This document shows positions 25,965 through 34,385 of a stretch of 64,000 bases of DNA, piece by piece (the stretch's first letter is position 1; every line of letters begins with the position of its first letter). The stretch is taken from the NCBI RefSeq assembly GCF_033971885.1, contig NZ_JALBUS010000002.1, positions 138,954-202,953 of the forward strand. Reading direction: 5' to 3'. The notes beneath the pieces were generated by a model. That model ran no database searches, was not told the origin of the DNA, and saw only the letters and a list, made by a program, of their open reading frames with translations. Source of the DNA: Absicoccus intestinalis. GTDB taxonomy: Bacteria > Bacillota_I > Bacilli_A > Erysipelotrichales > Erysipelotrichaceae. Made by a program: the position numbers and the translations under genes.

Positions 25965-26230
25965 ATAAAAAAGCTCTTCATCTTACTAAGACGAAAAGCT
26001 GTTCCGCGGTACCACTCAGTTTATGTAAATAATTTACATCTCTTTGACATCCAACAATGTCTTTTTCATTAACGCCGAATCCGCGGATTTCTTTACTTGC
26101 TTCAAGAAATCAACTCGCAAGGGATAATCTCTTAAACGTTGCCTGCATCACTTCCACCCCTGTGATGCTCTCTAGTCAGGGACTGTTGAATCGATCTTGT
26201 CTTGTTCGAAGTCTTTTATTTCTATGTACA
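25965..26230 (-). ncRNA. T-box riboswitch leader of cstA
   Basis: On the reverse strand the core TGAGTGGTACCGCGGAA (26002-26018) is a near-canonical T-box. It is followed by the terminator hairpin AGCTTTTCGTCTT / AGATGAAGAGCT and six T (25965-26000), which competes with the antiterminator. Stem I lies near 26110-26210, with AGAGAGCATCAC and the distal GGGGTGGAAG loop. The bulge TGGT predicts pairing with a tRNA ending ACCA (discriminator A). In my fold the specifier loop reads GAGATTATCC, so ATT (Ile) fits the GAA-NNN-A pattern best. That call is weak: TAT and TTA are also in the loop. Confidence 0.93.
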
Positions 26231-26236
26231 TTTGCA

Positions 26237-26264
26237 AGTATAGTCCTAATTTTTTCAAAGTCAA
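26237..26264 (-). promoter_or_regulatory. Promoter of the cstA T-box transcript
   Basis: Reverse strand -35 TTGACT (26259-26264), 16-bp spacer, -10 TATACT (26237-26242); start near 26230. Confidence 0.8.
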
Positions 26265-26311
26265 TAAAATATTTCAATAAATTTACTGAAAGCGTATTCA
26301 CTTTTTTTCAT

Positions 26312-26335
26312 AAAAAAGCCTCATTTCTGAGGCTT
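26312..26335 (-). terminator. Terminator of pheA-aminotransferase
   Basis: Reverse strand AAGCCTCA / TGAGGCTT with loop GAAA, then six T. It overlaps the last codons of the aminotransferase gene. Confidence 0.85.
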
Positions 26336-27563
26336 ACGCAACTTGATCTAAGATATCTTTCATCTTTTTGGCTAGACCCTTTGTCTTTTCGACCGACAAA
26401 GAACATACAGCCACACGAATTCCCTTATTGACTTTTACGGTATAAATATGATTTTTCATCAATGCTTCATGGAAAGCATCACGTACATCATTGTCCATCG
26501 ATAAGGTTACGAAGAATCCTTCTCGATATGGATAGTGTTTTAATCCAACTTCAGCGGCTTCTTGAATAAAGATATCGCTTCTTTGTTTCAATAAAGCCAC
26601 ATATTTTCTACGCTCGGCATTGTATTCTTCTTTATGATTTTCCAATACATCCACAAACATAGCCATGGCACCATTATTGATGTTGGACCAAGTAGCACGT
26701 GCATCTTTCTCAAAGACATTCTTCATATCTCGTAGGTTATCTTCATTTTTAGTCATGACAATGGCAGCCCCGCAACGCATACCATAAGCCGTCATGGATT
26801 TCGATAGTGAGAACGATACCACGACCGCTACATTTTCATCGATATCATCAAATACTTTAAAGTAATCTTTCGCTTTTTCTTGTCCATACGCAAAATCAAT
26901 ATAGGCAATATCGTTCAATAATACGACTTCATGGGTCTTCGCACATGCATTTAATAACGCAACAACTTGTTTCCATTCATCGACTGTCATCGAATAGCCC
27001 GTTGGATTTTGACATGGATCATTGATCACGATGACCAACTTATCTTGTTTGGCCATGACCGTTTGGCAAGCTCTTTCCAGATCTTTGATGTTGAATGCAT
27101 CCCCATCAAATAAGGAATAATTTTCCACTTCCAAACTATCCATGCCTGCCATCAATTTATACGATCCCCAAGCAATTTCTGGTAAAATTACGGTTTGTCC
27201 TGCATCCAAGCATTCACTAATGGTCATATCAACCGCACCGGTTCCACCTGGAGTCGCAATGACTTCATGTGGTAATGTACTGTTACCATTCAATACCCAA
27301 TCATATACATCTTTACAAAAATCAGGATTTCCGGTAAAAGCGGATGCATATTTCGCTAAAACACGATTATCCAAGGCTTTTAAAGATGAAAAACAAGTAT
27401 CTAACGCAACCAATTGTCCTTGTTCATCATATAAAGAACCAATGGTTGCATCGGTCACAACATCGGCACCATTTTTGGCCACATCTTCTTTCGCTTTTCT
27501 GACAATCGCAAATACCGTATCGACAATGGGTTCAGTACTTACACTCTTTTTCACAAAACTCAT
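26334..27563 (-). CDS. Class I/II PLP aminotransferase, probably aromatic
   Basis: A 409-residue fold-type I aminotransferase. The PLP lysine lies in SFSLSKSMTAYGMRCG, the phosphate-binding start in ATPGGTGAVDMTISE, the Asn in NDPCQNPTGYSMT and the Asp in LNDIAYIDFAYG. The C-terminal GIRVAVCSL holds the substrate-carboxylate Arg. It resembles the aromatic/aspartate aminotransferases. The ATG overlaps the stop codon of pheA (ATGA), so the two are translationally coupled. The likely role is phenylpyruvate to phenylalanine, and possibly the Tyr step as well. The substrate range is inferred from context only. Confidence 0.88.
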   Translation of the reverse strand: MSFVKKSVSTEPIVDTVFAIVRKAKEDVAKNGADVVTDATIGSLYDEQGQLVALDTCFSSLKALDNRVLAKYASAFTGNPDFCKDVYDWVLNGNSTLPHEVIATPGGTGAVDMTISECLDAGQTVILPEIAWGSYKLMAGMDSLEVENYSLFDGDAFNIKDLERACQTVMAKQDKLVIVINDPCQNPTGYSMTVDEWKQVVALLNACAKTHEVVLLNDIAYIDFAYGQEKAKDYFKVFDDIDENVAVVVSFSLSKSMTAYGMRCGAAIVMTKNEDNLRDMKNVFEKDARATWSNINNGAMAMFVDVLENHKEEYNAERRKYVALLKQRSDIFIQEAAEVGLKHYPYREGFFVTLSMDNDVRDAFHEALMKNHIYTVKVNKGIRVAVCSLSVEKTKGLAKKMKDILDQVA

Positions 27564-28654
27564 TTCTTTTCCTCCTCTATTCCTTCAACGGGATACATAC
27601 CCAATACTTTGAATGATTCACATACTTCTTTGATTTCAGCCAATGCGGCTTTCACATTGTCTGAATCGAGCATGTCATCCAATATTTCAATATAGAAAAA
27701 ATATTCAAATGGTTCATTTTTACGTGGACGCGATTGAATACTGTCCATATTCAAATGATGATTCGCAATGATCTCAATGATTTTTGCCAAAGATCCACTA
27801 ATATGTTGTGTTTCAAAAATGATACTAAAACGATTTCCCGTTTTGGCTGGTTCCAGCCCAATCACTAAGAATCGCGTTGTATTTTGACTATTTTCTTCAA
27901 TATGTTCGGCTAATATTTTTAAACCATATAAATCGGCATTTTCTTTCGCACCAATGGCAGCTTTATGAATATCATTTTCACTAGCCACATATTGAGCTGC
28001 CATGGCCGTATTTGGATACGCAATCGTTTGTACGCTCAATTGTTGGAGAAAACGTTTGGATTGTGCCAATGCCTGATCCTTGGAATAAACATATTCAATA
28101 TCTTTTAACGTTGCTTCGGGCATACCCAATAAACACTGTTCGATTTGTTGATCGGCCATTTTTTGGATATATACCGGATATTTTCGTAAGCCATCCAATA
28201 CTTCCCCTACCAAACCGGAATTACTATTTTCGAATGGAATCACACCATAATGTGCTTTTCGATTGACGACAGCTTGAAAAACTTCATCAAACGACTTGAA
28301 ATGGATCGTTGGACTGCCTGGAAATAAGCGTTCGGTCACTAAATGGCCAAATGCACCTTTCACTCCGCAATATGCGATCACCTCGTTTGACAACAATGTT
28401 TGTTGATATTCGCGTGAATTTCGCATCATCATTTTCACAAAATCACGATACGGTCTTTTATAGTGAGGATTTTCGATCTGGTCGACATTTTTTTCGATGA
28501 CTTGTACTTCTCGTTTGGAATCTAATATGGGTAAACCATGTTCTTTTTTATACTGAAGAACCTTTGTCACCGCATCCAAACGACGCGTATACAATTTCGC
28601 CATTTCACGATCGACCGCGTCGATTTCTCTTCTTGCTTCTTCTAATTGATTCAT
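27560..28654 (-). CDS. pheA: Bifunctional chorismate mutase / prephenate dehydratase (P-protein)
   Basis: A 364-residue three-domain protein. AroQ-type chorismate mutase (about 1-85, RREIDAVDREMAKLYTRRLDAV) is followed by prephenate dehydratase (about 90-270, with VIPFENSNSGLVGEVLDGL and the catalytic N-T-T-R-F motif) and an ACT regulatory domain (about 275-350, with MDSIQSRP in place of the usual ESRP). It makes phenylpyruvate from chorismate and should be feedback-inhibited by Phe. There is no Shine-Dalgarno before the ATG; overlapping TATGAT boxes 9-14 nt upstream suggest a short leader. Divergent from aroB. Confidence 0.95.
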   Translation of the reverse strand: MNQLEEARREIDAVDREMAKLYTRRLDAVTKVLQYKKEHGLPILDSKREVQVIEKNVDQIENPHYKRPYRDFVKMMMRNSREYQQTLLSNEVIAYCGVKGAFGHLVTERLFPGSPTIHFKSFDEVFQAVVNRKAHYGVIPFENSNSGLVGEVLDGLRKYPVYIQKMADQQIEQCLLGMPEATLKDIEYVYSKDQALAQSKRFLQQLSVQTIAYPNTAMAAQYVASENDIHKAAIGAKENADLYGLKILAEHIEENSQNTTRFLVIGLEPAKTGNRFSIIFETQHISGSLAKIIEIIANHHLNMDSIQSRPRKNEPFEYFFYIEILDDMLDSDNVKAALAEIKEVCESFKVLGMYPVEGIEEEKK

Positions 28655-28713
28655 ACCGGTATCATCATATCATAATTTTCATTTCGTTTTCTGAAAATTT
28701 GTTTCTTTCGTGC

Positions 28714-28719
28714 TATGAT
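28714..28719 (+). promoter_or_regulatory. Promoter -10 of the aroB operon
   Basis: TG-C-TATGAT, an extended -10, with a weak -35 CTGAAA at 28691-28696 (17-bp spacer). CAGGAGG follows near 28727-28733. Confidence 0.65.
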
Positions 28720-28742
28720 GGTACACAGGAGGATGGAACTTT

Positions 28743-29756
28743 ATGCAGATGACAGTCCATTTAGGTGAAAATTCTTACCCCATTACCATTGAAAAAGGGG
28801 CAATCCATCATATACAAGATACCATAGATACACATCGTAAGATGGCGATCATTACCGATGATCAAGTACCTGATACTTGGGTCCAAATCGTTAAGGATCA
28901 ATGTGAAAATGCGTTCGTATTGCGTTTTCCTGCCGGCGAAGGATCCAAATGCTTTGCGCAATATGAATCGTTATTGGACCAACTGGCTACCCAAGAAATG
29001 ACGCGAAAAGATGCCATCATTGCGATTGGCGGTGGTGTGACTGGGGATTTATCCGGTTTTGTGGCGGCTAGCTATATGCGCGGGATCGATTTCTACAATA
29101 TTCCGACCACCGTATTATCCCAAGTGGATTCAAGTGTAGGTGGTAAAGTCGCGATTGATATGGGATCGTATAAAAATATTGTTGGGGCTTTTTGGCAACC
29201 AAAAGCCGTGATCATTGATCCCGATGTGTTAACTACTCTATCGCATAGACAAGTGAATAATGGTTTGGTGGAAGCATTAAAGACCGGATTGATCCAAGAT
29301 CCTGTTTTGGTTGATTTATTTGAACAAGATACCCTGGATCTTTCACAGATCATTACACGTTCCATTGATGTCAAGCGAAAAGTCGTAGAAAAAGATGAAA
29401 AAGAAGAAGGATTACGCAAGATCTTAAACTTTGGTCATACTATCGGTCATGCCATTGAAAGTGCCTACGGCTTGGATACCTACCTACATGGTGAATGTGT
29501 AGCCATGGGCATGTTGTTCTTTATCGAAGATAAAGCTTTAAAAGATCGAATCTTACGGATCTATGAACGTTTAGATTTGCCTAAAGTGCCTGATTATTCG
29601 ATTGATCAATTGATGCATTATATTGCGCATGATAAAAAAAGCAATCGTGATTCCGTAACCGTCGTGAAAGTACAATCACCGGGTTCTTATAACTTAGAGA
29701 ATCTATCGTTTGACAAGATTCGATGCCGATTAGAAAGAGGTCCATATGAAGAATAA
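28743..29756 (+). CDS. aroB: 3-dehydroquinate synthase
   Basis: A 337-residue NAD- and metal-dependent enzyme of the second shikimate step (DAHP to 3-dehydroquinate). It shows IAIGGGVTGDLSGFVAASYMRGI, PTTVLSQVDSSVGGKVAID, KNIVGAFWQPKAV, the metal-site Glu in VEALKTGL and the His pair in LNFGHTIGHAIE and LHGECVAMGM. CAGGAGG precedes the ATG. First gene of aroB-aroC-aroA-tyrA; it overlaps aroC by 11 bp. Confidence 0.96.
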   Translation: MQMTVHLGENSYPITIEKGAIHHIQDTIDTHRKMAIITDDQVPDTWVQIVKDQCENAFVLRFPAGEGSKCFAQYESLLDQLATQEMTRKDAIIAIGGGVTGDLSGFVAASYMRGIDFYNIPTTVLSQVDSSVGGKVAIDMGSYKNIVGAFWQPKAVIIDPDVLTTLSHRQVNNGLVEALKTGLIQDPVLVDLFEQDTLDLSQIITRSIDVKRKVVEKDEKEEGLRKILNFGHTIGHAIESAYGLDTYLHGECVAMGMLFFIEDKALKDRILRIYERLDLPKVPDYSIDQLMHYIAHDKKSNRDSVTVVKVQSPGSYNLENLSFDKIRCRLERGPYEE

Positions 29757-30846
29757 TATTGGTACAAATATATCGATGACTTTATTTGGTGAATCCCATG
29801 GAGCTGCCATTGGTATCACCTTAGACGGTCTTCCTGCCGGTTTTCCGATTGATTTGGATCGTCTGGCAGCGGATATGGAAAAGCGCAAGGCCAAAGGTCG
29901 TATCTCTACCCAACGTCATGAAGCTGATGCCGTTCAAATCGTATCGGGGTTCTTTGAAGGGAAGACCACGGGCACGCCATTAACATTGTTGATCCAGAAC
30001 ACCAATACGCGTTCTTCAGATTATACAAAAACACATGGTCGATTGCGTCCGGGTCATGCCGATTATACTGCTTTTGAAAAATATCATGGATTTCAAGATT
30101 ATCGTGGCGGTGGGCATTTTTCCGGCCGTTTAACCGCACCCATTGTTGCTGCAGGCAGTATTTGTCGACAAATCCTTGAAGCCAATGGTGTCCAGATCGG
30201 GTCCCATATCGAACAGTTGTATACCATTCATGATGATGTTTTTTCGAATGATCTGGATACCTTACAAGAACAAATCGCACAAGTCAATCAAAAGGAATTT
30301 GCGACCTTGGATCCACAATGTGAAGATGAAATGAAATCATTGATTGAAAAAGTGGCTGCACAAGGTGATTCTTTGGGTGGTATTGTCGAAACCGCTGTTA
30401 TTGGCTTACCAACTGGTTTAGGTGAACCTGCTTTTGATAGTGTGGAAAGCATTCTTTCGCATTTATTGTTTTCGGTACCTGCCGTTAAAGGCGTTTCTTT
30501 TGGTTTAGGATTTGGCTTTGCGAATGTGAAAGGATCGATGGCCAATGATGATTTTGCCTGTCAAGACGGCAAGATCTTTACCATGACCAATCATAATGCG
30601 GGAATCAATGGGGGAATCACCAATGGGATGCCAATCCTCATTCATACATGTGTCAAACCAACCCCTTCCATTTATAAGGAACAAGCCTCGGTGGATTATC
30701 TGACCAAAGAAAATGTAAAATTGCAGATCCAAGGTCGTCATGATCCATGTATTATTCATCGCGCTCGTATTGTGATTGATTCCGTTGTGGCATTTGGTCT
30801 ATTGGATCTATGGATGTCCAAAAACGCACAAGGAGATTTAGTATGA
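29746..30846 (+). CDS. aroC: Chorismate synthase
   Basis: A 366-residue FMN-dependent enzyme converting EPSP to chorismate. Family signatures are GESHGAAIGITLDGLPAG at the start, RPGHADYTAFEKYHGFQDYRGGGHFSGR in the middle and GRHDPCIIHRARIVIDS near the end; the conserved His and Arg residues for FMN and EPSP are in place. The ribosome site AAAGAGGT lies inside aroB. It ends in ATGA shared with aroA. Confidence 0.96.
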   Translation: MKNNIGTNISMTLFGESHGAAIGITLDGLPAGFPIDLDRLAADMEKRKAKGRISTQRHEADAVQIVSGFFEGKTTGTPLTLLIQNTNTRSSDYTKTHGRLRPGHADYTAFEKYHGFQDYRGGGHFSGRLTAPIVAAGSICRQILEANGVQIGSHIEQLYTIHDDVFSNDLDTLQEQIAQVNQKEFATLDPQCEDEMKSLIEKVAAQGDSLGGIVETAVIGLPTGLGEPAFDSVESILSHLLFSVPAVKGVSFGLGFGFANVKGSMANDDFACQDGKIFTMTNHNAGINGGITNGMPILIHTCVKPTPSIYKEQASVDYLTKENVKLQIQGRHDPCIIHRARIVIDSVVAFGLLDLWMSKNAQGDLV

Positions 30847-32096
30847 GAGTAAAAGTATCTCCATCGCAAGTGGCAGGATCTATTGCGATTCCTTCCAGTA
30901 AATCATTAGCCCATCGTGCCATCATTTGTGCCAGCCTAGCGCAAGGAACCAGTACCATATCGAATATTACGTATTCGAAAGATATCGATGCGACAATTGC
31001 TTGTATGGAAGCATTGGGAGCAACGATCAAAAAACAAGAAACTTCTTGTATCATTACTGGTACCAATGTCAAAAAACGAACGATGCCAGTATCAATGGAC
31101 TGCAACGAATCTGGTTCTACCTTGCGTTTTTTAATTCCTTTATGCGCTTTATCCAATCAAAAAGCAACCCTTATGGGCCATGGCCGCTTGATGCAACGTC
31201 CTATGGATGTATACACCCAGATTTTTGATGAACAACAACTCACCTTTCAACAAACGGATCATATCGAGGTGTGTGGACCGTTACGATCCGGCACCTATAC
31301 CATTCGTGGTGATATTTCCAGTCAATTTATCACTGGTTTACTTTTCGCTTTACCATTATTAGATCAAGGAAGTCAAATTGCGATCATTCCTCCGTTTGAA
31401 TCTAAATCTTATGTAGATCTGACGTTACAAATGTTGAGATCCTTTGGAATCACGATTCATCCAATCGATGACACCCATTACCAAATTCCGACTCATCAAT
31501 CGTATCTTGCTGGCGATGTACGCGTAGAAGGAGATTGGTCACAAGCGGCTTTCTATACGGTATTGGGTGCGATTCAAGGTCCTCTGACCTTAAAAAATAT
31601 GAATGCGGATTCTTTACAAGGGGATAAAGTGGTGATCGAGGCGATAAAGAATAAAACGTGGCAACAAGAAGATCTGATCATTGATCCAGCACCGTTGACG
31701 GGACAAACCATCGATCTAGCGGATTGTCCAGATCTAGGGCCGATCTTATGTGTTTTGGCTGCCTATAGTCAAGGAACCACGCATTTGATCCATGCACAAC
31801 GTTTACGCATGAAAGAAAGTGATCGAATCGAGGCGATGGAAACCGAATTAAGAAAATGGGGCGTGGAGATATCCAGTACCTATGATACGATTACCATTGT
31901 AGGTAAAGATACATACGCCAAAGATAATGTGGTCATTCATGGTCATAATGATCATCGCATTGTGATGGCCATGACCGTTTTTGGTTTATGTGCACGCTCT
32001 TCTTGTATCATTGATGATGCGCAAGCCATCACAAAATCATATCCAAACTTTTTTCAGGATATACAAGATATTGGTGGAAAGGTGGAAATACTATGA
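30843..32096 (+). CDS. aroA: EPSP synthase (3-phosphoshikimate 1-carboxyvinyltransferase)
   Basis: A 417-residue two-domain enzyme. Substrate sites are SKSLAHRA near the start (Lys-Ser of the S3P site), NESGSTLRFLIPL, and the C-terminal RLRMKESDRIEAMETELRKWG and HNDHRIVMAMTV. It transfers enolpyruvate from PEP to shikimate-3-phosphate. The start at 30843 (MRVKVSPSQV) overlaps the aroC stop (ATGA) after AAGGAG; an ATG at 30810 in frame is rejected. In the PEP-site loop the sequence is NESGSTLR, with Glu-Ser where many class I enzymes have NAGTA, so a class II-like site is likely. Confidence 0.95.
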   Translation: MRVKVSPSQVAGSIAIPSSKSLAHRAIICASLAQGTSTISNITYSKDIDATIACMEALGATIKKQETSCIITGTNVKKRTMPVSMDCNESGSTLRFLIPLCALSNQKATLMGHGRLMQRPMDVYTQIFDEQQLTFQQTDHIEVCGPLRSGTYTIRGDISSQFITGLLFALPLLDQGSQIAIIPPFESKSYVDLTLQMLRSFGITIHPIDDTHYQIPTHQSYLAGDVRVEGDWSQAAFYTVLGAIQGPLTLKNMNADSLQGDKVVIEAIKNKTWQQEDLIIDPAPLTGQTIDLADCPDLGPILCVLAAYSQGTTHLIHAQRLRMKESDRIEAMETELRKWGVEISSTYDTITIVGKDTYAKDNVVIHGHNDHRIVMAMTVFGLCARSSCIIDDAQAITKSYPNFFQDIQDIGGKVEIL

Positions 32097-32929
32097 ATTA
32101 TGGAATCGTTGGTTTAGGTCTTATGGGAGCCAGTTTAGCCAGTCGATTAATGGAATTGGGTCATAATGCCGTCTATGGATTTGACATCAATCCGTTGACC
32201 ATTCAGATTGCCAAAGATCGCAATTATATTACTGAAGGTTCAACCAATCCCGAAGAATTATTGGATCGTTGCCAAATTATCATTTTAGCTTTATATCCGA
32301 CGCAGATCCAACCTTGGATTGAAAAATATCAATCTTCGATCAAAACTGGATCCATCTTAATGGATATTAGTGGTGTAAAATCAAATATTGTGACGCCTTG
32401 TCAAAAGATCCTAAAAGATGGCCTGGAATTGATCAGTATCCATCCTATGTGTGGACGAGAAAGTCGTGGTATCGAACAAGCGGATCCAACCATCTTTGAT
32501 GATGCGAACTTTATTGTCGTACCCACCGAAAAAAATACCCATTCCAGTATTTTATTGGCGGAACAATTGGGATCGTATTTAGGGTGCAGTCGTGTGGCAA
32601 CCCTGACTCCACAAGAGCATGATAGAATGATTGGTTTCCTATCTCAATTGACCCATGTCATCGCGGTTTCTTTGATGAATACGCATGATAATAGCCATTT
32701 GGTCGAATATACCGGTGATAGTTTCCGCGATTTGACCCGTATTGCTTCGATCAATGAAGATCTATGGTCTGAATTATTTATCTTAAATAAAGATATTTTA
32801 TTGGATGAAACCAATCAATTTATTACAGCCATTACGCATTTTCGAGATGCCTTAAAAACCGAAGATATAGAAGAGATGAAACGCTTATTTATTCAATCCA
32901 CCGAGCGTCGTCAACTCTTCAACAAATAA
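32093..32929 (+). CDS. tyrA: Prephenate dehydrogenase
   Basis: A 278-residue NAD(P)-dependent dehydrogenase. The N-terminal Rossmann motif is GLGLMGASLA, followed by the family's ISGVKSNIV and SIHPMCGRESRGIEQAD, and the C-terminal helical domain begins at about residue 165 (FLSQLTHVIAVSLMN). It oxidatively decarboxylates prephenate to 4-hydroxyphenylpyruvate. There is no ACT domain or fused mutase, so the mutase activity must come from PheA. Its ATG overlaps the aroA stop. Last gene of the operon, followed by a strong terminator. Confidence 0.95.
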   Translation: MNYGIVGLGLMGASLASRLMELGHNAVYGFDINPLTIQIAKDRNYITEGSTNPEELLDRCQIIILALYPTQIQPWIEKYQSSIKTGSILMDISGVKSNIVTPCQKILKDGLELISIHPMCGRESRGIEQADPTIFDDANFIVVPTEKNTHSSILLAEQLGSYLGCSRVATLTPQEHDRMIGFLSQLTHVIAVSLMNTHDNSHLVEYTGDSFRDLTRIASINEDLWSELFILNKDILLDETNQFITAITHFRDALKTEDIEEMKRLFIQSTERRQLFNK

Positions 32930-32956
32930 AAAACGTTGTCGCGACAACGTTTTTTT
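32928..32956. terminator. Bidirectional terminator between tyrA and sstT
   Basis: A 14-bp perfect palindrome AAAAAACGTTGTCG / CGACAACGTTTTTT serving two converging genes. Confidence 0.92.
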
Positions 32957-32957
32957 A

Positions 32958-34217
32958 TTATACGTTTGTATCTCTTTGACCCCCTAAAAACTTGGGGAGT
33001 TTTTCGGGATGGCCATCTTTGATCCATTGTGTATATTCGGCAGTTGCCGCAAACATGACATCACCTGAAGAGTTCAAGGCCGTTTCCACACTGTCTTGAA
33101 CAACACCAATAATGAAGCCAATACCAACGGCTTGCATCGCTACATCGGCACTAATGCCAAATAAAGAACAGGCCATAGGAATCAACAATAGGCTTCCTCC
33201 TGCCACACCACTGGCTCCGCAAGCCGCAAAGGTTGCTAAGACGCTTAAGATCAGAGCGGTAGCAAAATCAACCCGAACTCCAACCGTGTTACAAGTTGCG
33301 AGCGTAAAAATCGTAATGGTAATGGCGGCCCCATCCATGTTGATCGTTGATCCCAATGGGATGGCAACCGAATACATTTCTTCATCCAATAATAATTTTT
33401 CACAAAGTTCCATATTCACGGGAATATTTGCTGCCGAACTTCGGGTGAAGAAGGCCATGATGCCACTTTCTTTTAAGCAACGGAATACCAATGGATATGG
33501 ATTTCGATGTAAGAAAAGAAAGGCAATCAATGGATCGACGACCAGGGCAACCATCAACATCGATCCCACTAATACAAGCAATAGCGAACCATAGGTTTCA
33601 AAAACACCTAAACCATTGGCACTGACCATTTGATAGGTCAATCCCATGATACCAAAAGGGGCTAGATTAATGATCCAACGAACCAAGGTACTAATGCCTT
33701 CACTGATGTCATTTAAGAAGGTCTTGGAGGTTTCGGCTGCGATGGATTTCAATGCCAATCCCAACAAAACGGACCAGAATAAAATACTTAAATATTGTCC
33801 TTTGGCCAAGGCTTCGATGGGATTCATGACAATGGTATTCAATAAATTGGTCATGACTTCGCCAATACCGCCTGGAGCTGCAGCTTCATGAGCTGCTTTT
33901 TCGGTTAACACCAATGTTTGTGGGAACGCAAAGCTAACCGTGACCGCAACCACAGCTGCTAAAAACGTACTGATCATATATAAAAAGATAACGCGTCCAA
34001 ATCGTTTGTCCATTCCTGTATTGGATGATGCCAATGAATTGGTGATCAACACAAAAACCAGGACGGGTGCAATCGAGCGTAGGGCGCCTTTAAATAAATC
34101 ACCTAAGATCCCTATGGGTAGATTTTTAAATAAAATGCCTAAAATGGTACCAATGATCAAGCCAATCACGATGCGAATGATCAAACTTGTTTCATTATAC
34201 TTTCGAATGACTTTCAT
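32958..34217 (-). CDS. sstT: Serine/threonine:Na+ symporter
   Basis: A 419-residue member of the dicarboxylate/amino-acid:cation symporter family. It has about eight helices plus re-entrant hairpins: the serine-rich FFTRSSAANIPVNMELCEKL and, in TM7, GSTINMDGAAITITIFTLA (N-M-D-G replaces the N-M-D-G-T of glutamate carriers). AACGASGVAGGSLLL and SVETALNSSGDV follow. Length and the N-terminal KVIRKYNETSLIIRI match SstT. It imports serine and threonine with Na+. GGAGAAAGG precedes the ATG. Confidence 0.92.
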   Translation of the reverse strand: MKVIRKYNETSLIIRIVIGLIIGTILGILFKNLPIGILGDLFKGALRSIAPVLVFVLITNSLASSNTGMDKRFGRVIFLYMISTFLAAVVAVTVSFAFPQTLVLTEKAAHEAAAPGGIGEVMTNLLNTIVMNPIEALAKGQYLSILFWSVLLGLALKSIAAETSKTFLNDISEGISTLVRWIINLAPFGIMGLTYQMVSANGLGVFETYGSLLLVLVGSMLMVALVVDPLIAFLFLHRNPYPLVFRCLKESGIMAFFTRSSAANIPVNMELCEKLLLDEEMYSVAIPLGSTINMDGAAITITIFTLATCNTVGVRVDFATALILSVLATFAACGASGVAGGSLLLIPMACSLFGISADVAMQAVGIGFIIGVVQDSVETALNSSGDVMFAATAEYTQWIKDGHPEKLPKFLGGQRDTNV

Positions 34218-34240
34218 ATCCCTTTCTCCTTATCTATTTA

Positions 34241-34269
34241 ATTTTACTTTATTTCTACGTTTTTTTCAA
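34241..34269 (-). promoter_or_regulatory. sstT promoter
   Basis: Reverse strand -35 TTGAAA (34264-34269), 17-bp spacer, -10 TAAAAT (34241-34246). Confidence 0.7.
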
Positions 34270-34323
34270 AATTTACATACATTTGTCTGTAAATAAGATA
34301 CAATTTTGTGAAAGTAAGTGATT

Positions 34324-34350
34324 TTAGCACTCTTATTGCAATGGTGCTAA
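34324..34350. promoter_or_regulatory. CIRCE operator upstream of ftsH
   Basis: TTAGCACTC - 9 nt - TGGTGCTAA: the left arm matches CIRCE perfectly and the right arm has two mismatches. It overlaps the -35 and spacer of the ftsH promoter. The same spacer start, TTATT, occurs in the hrcA-proximal copy at 312-338. Confidence 0.9.
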
Positions 34351-34363
34351 AACGGTGTATAAT
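34336..34363 (+). promoter_or_regulatory. ftsH promoter
   Basis: -35 TTGCAA (34336-34341), 16-bp spacer, -10 TATAAT (34358-34363). The CIRCE covers the -35, so HrcA would exclude polymerase. Confidence 0.8.
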
Positions 34364-34385
34364 GTTTTCAATAGGAGGATTCGAT

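Noticed and set aside
26057..26431. 124-codon + strand frame
   Set aside because: It is antisense to the T-box leader and the end of the aminotransferase gene, without a ribosome site.
33112..33594. 160-codon + strand frame
   Set aside because: It is a shadow of sstT with low-complexity composition typical of the antisense of membrane-protein genes.
34308..34385. Upstream extension of FtsH by 26 residues
   Set aside because: It would place the CIRCE and the promoter inside the coding region. AGGAGG stands just before ATG 34386.
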